Shown here piece by piece: positions 33,912 through 45,900 of a DNA stretch of 64,000 bases (its first letter is position 1; every line of letters begins with the position of its first letter). This stretch comes from Benincasa hispida (taxonomy: Eukaryota > Streptophyta > Magnoliopsida > Cucurbitales > Cucurbitaceae): positions 24,915,933 through 24,979,932 of the forward strand of contig NC_052350.1 in assembly GCF_009727055.1 (NCBI RefSeq), read 5' to 3'. The notes under the pieces are model-generated. The model saw nothing but the letters and a program-made list of their open reading frames with translations, was not told where the DNA came from and searched no databases. The position numbers were made by a program, and so were the translations under genes.

Positions 33912-35592
33912 TATTTAGGTCTTTAGACTTTCAACTTTGATTCATTTTGGTATCTAAACTTTAAAAAAGTGATAATTTTGATTGCTTAAAAATAAAATAA
34001 ATAATAAATAAAGGAGTCAAAATGATTATTTTTTAGAAGTATAAACACAAAAAATGAACAAAAATTAAAAATAGTAGAAACGACAAAGAATATTTTGAAA
34101 ATATAATAATCAAAATGAACCGGAAAAAAAAAAATAGAGATTGAAGAGTATTTAAAGTTTTTTTTTTATTTAGAATAAAAAAAATTAAAGATTACCCATT
34201 ATCAAATCCATATAAAAAATGAGTCATCAAACGTCATGACTTTCAATTATTTCCACAAAACCCGAGATGAACAAAAGTGCAATTTCGTTTGCATTCGCCA
34301 ATTTCTAATCAACAATCATTCAACTCAATATTTTCCTCCTCAAACATATCTTACAATTAATTATTAGATCCCATAGTTATATGGTTGATAACTTTAACTA
34401 ATATTTTCCCTCTACTTTTTTGTTGCATTTAATACTATCATATTCAAATTTTTATTTCAATTGATATATTAAGTTATTTCAAAATTAGTTGTATGAGAAT
34501 ATAGATCTATTCTAGATCTCAATAGTTGTCAAATATATATATATATATTATTGTAAATTTACTCATGAGAAGAAATGATGCCTAACTTGATAAAATTTAA
34601 TTAAAGTGATTTATCTTTTTCCACTATTTCCATATGCCAATGTCCACACACACATATAGGAAAAAGGGATTTTGTTGGGAGGGGATGACTTTGTCAAAAT
34701 TTTAATTTTTAATATAGATGTGTGTTCTTTCTTATGTATAATACATGTTGAAAAGATTCTTTCAGTAAAAAATTAGAAAAGAAGAATATAATTCAAGACA
34801 AAGAGAACATCTATAATAAATTAATTTTGTAGTGTCAATACAAGCTATGTTTAACTGACATAAAATTTATACTATCAATCATAAGGTTAAAATTTTGATT
34901 CTTCCATCCCACACGTTATAAGAAAAAACCAAAATTTGTTAATTAGTAATTAAAAAATAAGTGGTTTATTATAAAGTTTGTTTGTGGATTTTCATTGAAT
35001 AGTAATGAACTATTATTGAGTGGATTTCCATTTACTCTAATTTGAAAAATAAGAATTTAGAAAATATTTTTTTGTATAAAGGAAGGAAAGAATTTATGGT
35101 CTTCAATAAATTGAATAGAATTCAATTTCCTATTCCTCATTCAATTAAGAAGAGAGTTATTTCTATTTTTGTGTACAAGGTTACATCCTTCAAAATACAT
35201 AATTTTTCTTAGATTTGATTCTCTCTATCCTTTATTCTAATTTTACAATGGCATTTTAGGGTGAAAACATTTAGATTTCAAGAATTCAACCTTTTTTTTT
35301 TTTTTTTTTACCAGAATAAGATTTCACTATTTCCTAAAAGCTAAAATTTGATTTTGTGTCATCCAATTGATCTTACTTTTAAAGAGATTTTTTTTAATAT
35401 ACATACATAAACACAAGAACATTATTCACATTACTTTTCTAATTTTATTTTTTCAACCAAAAATAAAAAAAAAAATTAGTTGATAAAATTAATTATTTTA
35501 ATTGAAAACTATAGTATATAAGCAAGCACGTTAGTGGATATTACAAGTCAACTTTGATGATTTGGACCTATGTTCTATTTTACAATAAAAAA
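33912..35592. other. Intergenic AT-rich sequence
   Basis: No supported gene. A short (TA)n near 34,532-34,548 and a T-run at about 35,292-35,310 are present. Confidence 0.5.
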
Positions 35593-35780
35593 ACTTAGGT
35601 GCAGGATGAGTTGCACTCATCTATTGTGCAGCCTCTGCTACATTCAATTAAAAATTGTCATATAACAATTCATTTTTTAAACAAATTATTGAATTTTTTT
35701 TTTTGTTATGTAGAGGAAGGAGAGCATAGAACTTAGGTGCACCGTACCCTAATTAAGTACACTTTAAGTTGCACCTAAGT
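35593..35780. mobile_element. Small MITE with ACTTAGGTGCA terminal inverted repeats
   Basis: ACTTAGGTGCA at 35,593-35,603 is the exact inverse of TGCACCTAAGT at 35,770-35,780, bounding a 188-bp noncoding segment. A further GAACTTAGGTGCACCGTACC lies inside near 35,730. Phrases such as AATTGTCATATAACAATT recur in diverged form near 39,280 and 43,990. Confidence 0.5.
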
Positions 35781-36813
35781 ATTATTCTTTTTTTATATAG
35801 ATTTATTTGCCATTTATGTTCACCATGGTTATTTATTTACAAAATAATTGAAATGAATGATTGATGTGCACATCAATTAACAATAATTTTTTAACCCTTT
35901 ATATTGTTAAAAAAAATAATAATAACAAGCAATATTTTCCTCATGAAAATATATATATTTAAAAAAAAGTTAAGAATTGCTTTGAAAGGTTAAATTAAAA
36001 AAACAATCAATAATTTCTCATGTTTTTGTTTTTTTAAAGGAATTTCATTAAGTCAACAAGCTAACCACAAACAAAATCCTCATGAAAAATACAGAACATC
36101 CAATCAAGAAAACAAGAGCCTTAACGGACTTCATTCATTTCTTAAATAGAAGAAGACAAGACACTAAACATAGTCATACAAAATTCGAGAAAGCGAGTAA
36201 AAATAACAAAATTACATGAACGATTATACTTAACAAATAAAATGACACTACACGATAAGCAAATTCTATCGTATAACATCAACCCAAGATGAGCAAGATC
36301 CTCAAATAATCAATCATTCCCAATTCTTAGACACTCGAGAATTGATTCATGCAAGGTGAGCCAATAAGAATTTAATTTAAGAATTTTTTTCATAGACGAA
36401 AAGGGTCTTTTGGCCAAAAAGTTGTGCAAAAGTCAAAAAAAATCAAATGCACGTGCCTATAGTCAACCCCTTTTATTTTCTGTAATTGGAAAGAGAGACT
36501 GAAAAAAAAAAACAAAAAGAAAAACTTTTTTCTTACTTTTTCGGATTTTCTTCAAAAAGCAATAAAAAGAGGTTAATGGCATGAATACACATCAACATAT
36601 TACCTACTCCACCAAGGAAATATATATATATANATAAATAAATAAATAAATAAATAGTACCTAATCCAACACTTAGTATTTAACGTCAACAAAACTTTGG
36701 TTAATGGCCTTTTGTCTAACCTTAATTGTTATATTATGTTAGACGAAGTATTGTCATGTTAATTGTCTTCATATGCACAGTTAGAGGAAACTAGAAACAA
36801 AGAGGCAGCCAAC

Positions 36814-36857
<44 letters not shown>

Positions 36858-38855
36858 TCGTTTTGATCATCGTACTTTGTACTTATTATTTTAATTGAAA
36901 AGATGAACAGACGTTGTAATTTTTATAAGATATATGAGTTACTTCTCTTTCATTTGTCAATTAGTTTCGAGTTTGCACTCAATATTTATCTAAAATTATA
37001 TAAAGTGGGTATTTAGTAAAGAAAACATAGTATTTAACCCAAGAATGATAATCCCAAAAGAGACACACTTTGAAGGAGATATTTTGAGGATCTTACATTG
37101 TAAAAATGTAGAGACTTCATGTTTTTTATGCGAATTTTATTCTATTTTAATCTAAATATGTTAAAATTTTAAAATTCAATCTTTATACATGCGATAAGTC
37201 TTAAAATAGTCTCTATTATCACTTTATTGTCAATTTGTCTAAAAAAAAAATTAGTCTCTATTAATCTTTTTACTCCAAATTTCAAAAAACATATTTACTT
37301 TTTCTTTTCTACATGTTAATTATTATTATTATTTAACATAAAAATTAACATTTTTTGGTAGAGAGATCGAATGTCTGAATTTGAGGTGGATTATACAAAT
37401 ATATGTTGGGTGAGTTATGCTCATATTAGTCATAAAAATTAACTTCTAATGACATAGGGACTAAATTTAGTATTAATTGAAATTACAAAGACTAAATTTA
37501 GTCATTTGAAATATAAAAACGAGATATTTTAACAAATCAAAGTGGATTCAGATCAACGATAATTAATATGATTTTTTTTTTATCTCGAGGCTAAAAAAAA
37601 ATTTAAAAAGAAAAGAAAAAGGTGGGAGTAAGTGTGGGGTTGGGTACAATTAAAGGCAAAAGGTGAAATTTAAGAGAAACGTTAAGGTGGGGGCGTTGGA
37701 TCAGCCGAAAGAGATAAGAGAAGAGAGTGTTGTTTGTCCATCATTTATTTCTTTTGGTTTGGACACTCCGTTTGTTTGAACATTAAAAGCTTTAAATAAT
37801 AATAATAAACCTTTTTTCTGGAGCAACGCCTTTAATGGCGGAGATGGACATGAGAGTGGGTCCCATTATTCTCTCAACAAAAAAAATTTTAACGGTTGAG
37901 GAAAGCAAGCCATTCATTAACACACATTGCCTTTCCCTTAGCTTTTCTCCCCTTTTTCCTTTTTTTTTTAATAGGTAATATTATTATACAACAAAAAGAG
38001 GAATCTCACCGTCTAGATCAAGATATCAAATCAAAAAGAGTACCTACAAAGACGCATAGTGGTAAAAAAACAGAATTAATAATGAGAATACGAACAAATA
38101 ACAAAACATTCAAAAGAACAAAAAACACCCCACAAATCGAAGACATCAGAAACATCCTTTTCCCTTTGGTGGGTTCTATTAAAAAAAAAATTTGCCTTTT
38201 CAAATATATCTGCAAACAACCATGACTCTTCATTTATTAGCCGGTTTCTAATTCATTGTATTTTTTAGATATACCCATCAATTCTCTTCCACCACAAAAT
38301 TAGAGATACAATATGCCTTTCACATTATAGCTTATGCATTCGAAAACCTATAACTCATCGAGCATAGTTAATGTGTATTGTTACGATATAAACAATCGAT
38401 AAGTAAAGAATCGTACAAGAAGAAATTGACACATAGATTTATATAGTTTGCTAACTACATCCACTGGTAAAGAGAGACGCCGTTTAATTAGTTTGAAGAG
38501 TAACAAAGTACAGATAGATACTAATAAGGATTAGAGGGTTTATATATGACACCTCTTTTTAAATAATAAACATAATATAACCCAAAATAAAGTTTGAAAC
38601 ATAAAATGAATATAATATCTATCTAACTTAGATTTTGGGACCAAAATAAAACCCATGTGGTCATTTAGAACATCAAATAACAAATTTGAAACATTCAACC
38701 TATATTGTACTAAGAGTAAAAAAAATATTTAGGTGCATCATGCCTTTCTACTAAATTATCCAATCATAATTTGTCATGAGTAGATTCTTCATTTTTTTTA
38801 AAAAAATATTTTAATTCTTTTTTATGTATAAAGATTCATGTATCTTGAAAGGAAG
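35781..38855. other. Intergenic AT-rich sequence with simple repeats
   Basis: Holds a (TA)n/(AAAT)n tract at about 36,620-36,655 with an unresolved base at 36,633 and an (AAT)n tract at about 36,814-36,856. The 36,030-36,340 and 37,960-38,180 segments read like minus-strand non-LTR retrotransposon tails but have no clear ends. No gene is recognised. Confidence 0.45.
36814..36856 (+). repeat. (AAT)n microsatellite
   Basis: About 14 uninterrupted AAT units. Confidence 0.9.
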
Positions 38856-39055
38856 ATTTTCAAAAATAGAAAAATAATGAAAACTATTTGCATAAACTAG
38901 CAAAAATTTAATCTTCTTAGATAGAAATCTATTAGTATATCATTGATACTATGTGATAAACGTTGATAGAAGTCTATCGTGTCTATCAATATATATTTTT
39001 ATTATTATTTCTGTAAATAGCTTGACATTTTTTCTATTTGTGAAAATTTCTCATC
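38856..39055. mobile_element. GATAGA/TCTATC foldback MITE, copy 3
   Basis: Left arm GATTTTCAAAAATAGAAAAATAATGAAAACTATTTGCAT and right arm TTTCTGTAAATAGCTTGACATTTTTTCTATTTGTGAAAATT are near inverse complements. The core carries GATAGAAATCTATTAG and GATAGAAGTCTATCGTGTC. This copy shows the terminal inverted repeats most clearly. Confidence 0.7.
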
Positions 39056-39363
39056 TTGAAATGCATCCAAATATTACTCTTTACCATTTATCCTCATATT
39101 TGTTGCACTAATAATAACTAGATTCATGAAATTTATTTTTTGTATTTTGAATTAGTCTTATAGATAAATAAGAACATTGGTTAGGTATGGCCTAGACTAC
39201 ACCCATTTACATGTAACTTTAATTTTTTACATAGTAGAAAAATAACCATTCAAATTTTTTTATATAAAAAATATTTATCACATGACAATTTTTAATTGAA
39301 CAACTAAGTGAAATGTACAAAAATAGATACAACACCGATGAATTTGAGTATTTCTCTTTAATT

Positions 39364-39397
<34 letters not shown>

Positions 39398-39940
39398 GAT
39401 AAAAACTGCTGGAGAAGAATCAACTTCTCGCAAATTCCACATAAGGTATTCTCGTCTCCGTCCAAGCTCTTTTCTCAGTTTATGAAGGGACAGGGACGTT
39501 GATGACTTTCCTATTCATATAGACGAAAGATTAGTTGTTATATTTAATTTATTCAGTCTGAACTGCAAGAATTCTAATCAAGATTGGCGAAGAAATGGGT
39601 GGATATTGATTCTTTCTACACCACATGCTGTCAGATAACAAAATACAAAGAAACAGATAGGTTTCTCTAATTTACATGCATAAGATTGATATTTCACCGT
39701 TTCAACTCGCTTTTAAGCATCAATTACATTACAAGCTTACAATATTACATAAAAAATAACTGAAAAAAAGGATTTCTATCTCTAACTTCATCCAAAGTGG
39801 TATGCTTTTAATTCAACAATCTTGATTTCTCATAGCCTAATCTTCAAATTTGCTTGCAACTCTACACTGCCTGCAGGAAACGACACCATCATCGATAATG
39901 GAAGAACTATTAGAGAAGTCCAACTTAAGATTTAGGAATT
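39056..39940. other. Downstream flank / 3' UTR region of HCF101
   Basis: Contains a (TA)n at about 39,368-39,397 and AT-rich sequence. The HCF101 3' UTR should run leftwards from 39,941; no polyadenylation site was fixed. No other gene is seen. Confidence 0.5.
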
Positions 39941-42900
39941 CTACAATTTTACCTGTGCTGGAGTTAGCTGAGGAACATCAACTAACCTCTCCATCATTTG
40001 CAGTTGATCATAGGGAGCAATCTACACATTAAATAAGGTTTACATCAGAACTTATTTATAAAACACAGTTGATTTCTTTCCTTCATAATCCACAATCAGG
40101 GTGGTAAATTTTAGCAGGCTACATATTTGAAATGATGTTGGGAGGTGTTTTGGCAAAGAGTGGGGTCGTGAACTCCATAGAATTGTGGAGTCTGCATAGT
40201 TGTGAACTTCTAGAGCTTATAGTATAAGGAGTTAATAAAGTAGAAATTAATATTTTTTTAATAGTGAGACTCACAAACTTTTTGAGCCAAACAAGAGGTG
40301 GAGTTCACAATTCCAAATCCCTCAACTCTTTACTTCCCAAATCCTTGGACCAAACACTCCCTAAAATCGCTGTTGTCGTTTTCAAAATCAGTTAAAAAAT
40401 GTTTTTAGTCATTCCAAATCAATTTTAATAATATGAAAATTGTGTTTAAAAATGTAAAATTAAACACTGAATTGATTTTGAGTGATTAAAGATGTATTTC
40501 GATGATTTTAAGTATGACAAAAGTAATTTTAACAATTTCAAAGTCATTCTTAATCTTGTACTTAATGTGCCTCGTCCCTATCTGCTTCTTTTTTATTGTT
40601 CTTTCCTTGTTAAGGTATTTGTTATTGCATGATCCTCACTGGCCAGTGGGAGGGGTGGGGTGTGGAGTCAGAAAGTGTCTGAAGCAAAAAAAAAAAGTTA
40701 AAAAGGAAAATTTTCACAAATAGAAAAATGTTAAACTATTTACAAAAATAGCAAAAAAAATATTGATACATACTGATAGACTTCTATCAACGTCTATCAT
40801 GATAGATTTCCATCAGTTTCTATAGATTTCTATCAGCCTCTATAAAAAAAAGATTAAAATTTTACTATTTTGTGTAAATAATTTCCCTTATTTTTCTATT
40901 TTTGGAAATCTCCCAAAAAAATAAATAAATGAATTACAAAACTGGAATTTTCCAATAGCGCTAATCAAACATAGACAGTCACTCTAGCAACCTGTCCCCA
41001 GATTTTAAAATGGTTGGTTTGGAAGCGAGTCAATATCCTTCGCATTTATTTGTGACATCAGTGTTAGGTATATGTTATAATGCTAGAGATCTTTTTCTTT
41101 GTGTTTTTCCCACTTGAAGATAGAGATAAGGTTAGTTATTGCGCTGACTTCTCTCTTTGATAATTTGCATATCGATTGACAAACTTCCAATATAGAAAAG
41201 CCCAATTTTGTTTGGCTTGTCCTCTCCTCTGGTTTTTTTATTCTCTAAAATGAATCCATATCTTACCCAAGAAAAAAAAAAAGAGGCAAAAGAAAATGGC
41301 CCCCCTCCTCAATCAACAATTTCTAAATGCAATCTTGCTCACCTGATTAAATCCATCAGGCCAGGTAATTGTCACAGCATAGTTCCCCATGGGCTTGATT
41401 TCCTCAGGTTGTATATCTTCCGGAATATCAGTGTATTGCAGTTTTTGCTCACCTGTCCATTCGTCCTGTTTTGGGGGAAAAAACAAAACTCTCAAGTCTT
41501 AGGGTTTAAAATCTTAATCATGTCTTTAATCAACCATGAAAGAAGACTGATCAATGTTCTCTTTTCACACGAAAGATATCGTTTTCTTTGATAGATTGAA
41601 TTAAATGATCAAGTAATGTCAAAGAAAAAAAATTAAATGATCTAGTAGAAACTTGAAAGTTTAGGCTGTCATTTATTTATTGCTATATCAACCAAGTCTC
41701 AATCACTAGAATCCTCTTCTCACCTATATGTGACGAGTCATGACAATCATGGCTATGAAGGAGCTGGGTTTAATAGCCTGATTACAATTTAAAATTTTCT
41801 ACGCCCTAAATATTGTGTACTAGTCAGCTGGTGTACATTGACAAGCATTGATGAAACTGACTCGCTAGCCGCCCCGTTTTTTTCCCCCTTTTTTTTGTTC
41901 ACTGCTTGCTAGTTGTTATTATAAATTTCAAATGGAATCACAAACTTCAAGATGTGAGCAAAGCAAGGCATAGAGAAAACTAAAGTGCAACTATCATCAC
42001 ATCATATATTCCGAAATCCCAAGAAATTATCTTCCAGTTCCAACAATGCGTTTCGATTGGAATTGGTAGCTATCACTTCGCCATTCTGTTCTACCCTTCT
42101 TTTAACAATCGTTTCTTTCAAATATCAAGAGGGGGAAAAGAAAAACTTACTAAAATTTATGGTGGCTAGCGAGAAATTAAAAATAATAATAATAAAAAAT
42201 CATTTTACAATTTATAAAAGAATGTACTCTGTCAAAGAAAGAATATGAAGTAGAACAAATAATATAATAGGCATTAATCAAGAAAAACTAGTGTGCATTG
42301 ACCAGAAGCACAAGAGGATGACCTCAATCCCAACAGATCACACGTTACTCCCTACCTTTTCCTCCTATAACAAATCTTATCTCATGACATTGATATCGAC
42401 AATGACAACTCTCCACATATCTCTATAACGATATGATATTGTCCACTTTGAATATAAATCTACATGATATTAATTCTAGTTTCACCCAAAATGCTCTATA
42501 CCATTGGAGTAAAGTCCCTCACTTATATACTTATGATCTTCGCCTTTTAGCCAATGTGAGACTTTAGTCGCATACCCAACAATCTTCTCCTTGAATAAAG
42601 TTCTATCAACCTCTCAATAATTATCTGACCATCTAACTCTTATCCATGTCAACTCCTCTTCTCTAAAGCACACCACTAGTCTAATAGAGCTCAACCACGA
42701 ATCTCCACTATGACAACATCTTCCAAGGCTCACCACTTTGTTTGGCACCCAAGGATTCAACCAACATGGCATAGTCAAGGGCATGGCTCTAATACCACTT
42801 GATAAGAACTACGACGACCCTCTATGTATCTCCACAATGGTATGACATTTTCCACGTGGGCATAAGCTTGCATAATTTTGTTTTTTGTTTCACCTAAAAG

Positions 42901-45900
42901 GTTTCGTACCAATGAAGATATTTTCCCTCACTTATATACATATGATTTTCCCCTTGTCTAACCAATGTGAAACTTTGGTCACATTTCTAACATACATGAC
43001 ATTTTTTTTTTTTTTTTTAAAGAAATACAACTTTTCATTGATATAATGAAAAGAGTCTAAATGCTCAAAATACAAGCATATGACATTTTCTAAAGCATAA
43101 CTCTCCCTCTAGCCTATAACGGACTCTTACCCCCTAATTTTCCCTCTTTGTTCCTCATGTATGTGCATTTGATGGGAAGCATACCATACTAATAGACAAC
43201 TTTTGAAGAAAATTATTCCGGTTTCATGTCTTTGGCGACAGAGAAAATATACTTCAACATTTCTCATATTAGTGAAATAAATTGAATCTAATTATTTCTT
43301 TAATAACATCATTATTCAGCTTGTGCAATTATTATTTTTTAATCCATAAATGTCTACAATTATTATTTTTTAATCCATAAATGTCTACGCCATCTTATGT
43401 ACATCTCGACTAATTCTATAGAACAACCTACCTATTTTTCATTGATTTTTCTCTAAATACTCACTTTTTGTCTTTAGAATTAATTTCAATTAATAAATTA
43501 AAAATCGTCAAAAGAATTATAATTAATTAAGTTTCACTATTTTGATCACTTTTAAAATTAAATTTAAAATTCCACTTCATAAGTATTTTTAATTAATTAA
43601 TAGAAATTGACGTCAATGATTGAAAGTGAGTATTTAATGAAATTGAGGTTAAAAATGTAAAATTTTGAAATCCATGGACAAAATTGAAATAAAACTCAAA
43701 TCTCATGGATAAAACTGTAACATTTTGAAACTTAGGGACTAAATTGAAACAAAATTCAAAACTTAAGGACTAAATGTGTAACATTTTAAAACCTAAGGAC
43801 CAAATAGAAACTAGGGCTAAAATCTAGAGACAAAATCTAGAGACCAAAAAAGTATTATTCCTAAATTTCAATATTTAAACAACTAGTAAATATGTATGAA
43901 GAAAAAATTTGTTCATGTGCAGCTAAGTCCATGCCCTCCCATCTACATACCGATTTTTTTTTTCTTTTTTTTGAAAAAATGTTTAAAAAATGAATTGTCA
44001 CATAGCAATTTTTAATTGGGTGCAATAGATGGTTGTACTATTGCCCATTAATAAGAGCAACATGTCATCATAGACATGACATTCCACCAAAGATTTTACT
44101 AAGAGGTTACAAGTGGCCGTTAGCACAACATTACTAAAGCATCTAATTGTCTTTTGAAATACCATACGATTGGAAAATGTAGGAATGTAAAGGCTGCATT
44201 TAGGTAATAATCGAAGTAATAAACTACAATCAATTAAGATCACTGAACATACCACACTCTGGGCAGAGCGGTCATTTCGTCTCACGGTTGCAGGATGCAA
44301 AAGGAATTCTTCATCAGAATCAGGTACCTTCACCCTGATTGCTCGGATCGTTCTATCATAAGTAACAGCTGTTGATACTGACATTTAGAAAGGTATAATG
44401 AAAATCAGCATCCTTTTTGTAGCATGAACAATTAAAATCGTTCTTAAGAATATATTGGGCAAGCTTTAGTATAATACCAACACAATTGTTAGAAGGTGAA
44501 AAGAGAGTACCTTGTTGCCGGATCTTGGCACACTGTTGCACAACACAGACCCCAAGATCCTGAAATGTCTTGGCGACTTCACCTTGAGGATCAGCCACCG
44601 CTTCAGGTATCCCACTATCTCCTGATGCTGATAGCTATCCAAATTAAACAACAAACTTTGAAGCGCTTAAACAAAAATTTAAATTGGGCCAGAGGACACT
44701 CATAAATGTCGTCAAGGGAACTTAACATCAGACTTACAGTTGGTCTAATAGGAAGATCAAACAAGTGAGGAATTCCAAACTGCTGGACAACCTGCAATTA
44801 ATACACTACTTCTTAGCTGTAGTTGGATAAATCTTTTCTACCTTCAAAATAGTTCTCAGGATATGCTACGTGCCTGAGAACCTGAACCTCTGCCAAATGG
44901 ATAATAACGTTTTCCGTCAGCATCAAAGTGGCACATGTTCTCAACCACGGCCACACAGGGCACCTAGAGTAAAATCGGTATCTTCAAGTTAGAGTATGTC
45001 TGATCATCAGACCCTTCTGTCTGTTAGTTCATGGATTGCCCAGTAAGCAAACTTTACATAATGACAATCAATTAAATTTTCATCAGAAATTCCAAACCTT
45101 CAGTTTTGAAAACATGCGAACTCCTTTAGCAACATCAATGAATGCTAATTTTTGTGGTGTGGTTACAATAACAGCAGCAGTTAATGGGGCCACCTGAAAA
45201 TGTTTCTTTATCATATCACCAATAATAAACAACGGAATCAACTAAGCTTCAGATGTAGAAAGGTCAGCAGAAATGTCCTGGTTGGAAAGGCTATCTACAA
45301 TAATTCAAATATACTCCAAAGAAAATACCAATGGAAAATAAAGCAATAATAAGACACCAAGGAAGAAACTATATTATAGAGGAAGAGTAAAGAACCTAAT
45401 GCATCAAAGAAAAGGAAAACACAATTTCAATGAACTCTTACATTGTTAATTTTTTTGAAACGTGAACTCTTACATTGTTATTGCAAACAGGCTTGAAATA
45501 TTATAATGGGTTAAAGGAAATTTAAAGTAAAAATACAAACAAACCTGACAAAGAGTGAGTTGAATGTCACCGGTTCCAGGGGGCATATCAATAACTAGGT
45601 AATCCAACTCACCCCTACAATATTTACAGCTGATTAGGATTAAAAAATGGTTGCCTGTCCTTACACTGATAATAGGTAGCCACTCGTTCTATTAGGACAA
45701 GGTACAAAATCAAATTCATGTGTTCAGATCATAATTAAAGAAACTACCGGCAGGATACAATAAACGTAAGCTCCTAAGGCCTCATAAGCAAAGAGGAATT
45801 TAGTAGCTATACCATTCTTCCTTTTTGGTTATGTAGATGGAGAATAAATTGATAGTGACATTCTATAGGTAAGCTGTATTTTAAATGTGCCTACTAGATC

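Noticed and set aside
37896..38225. 109-codon plus-strand frame
   Set aside because: Lys-rich AT sequence after a T-run, more like a retroposon tail than a gene.
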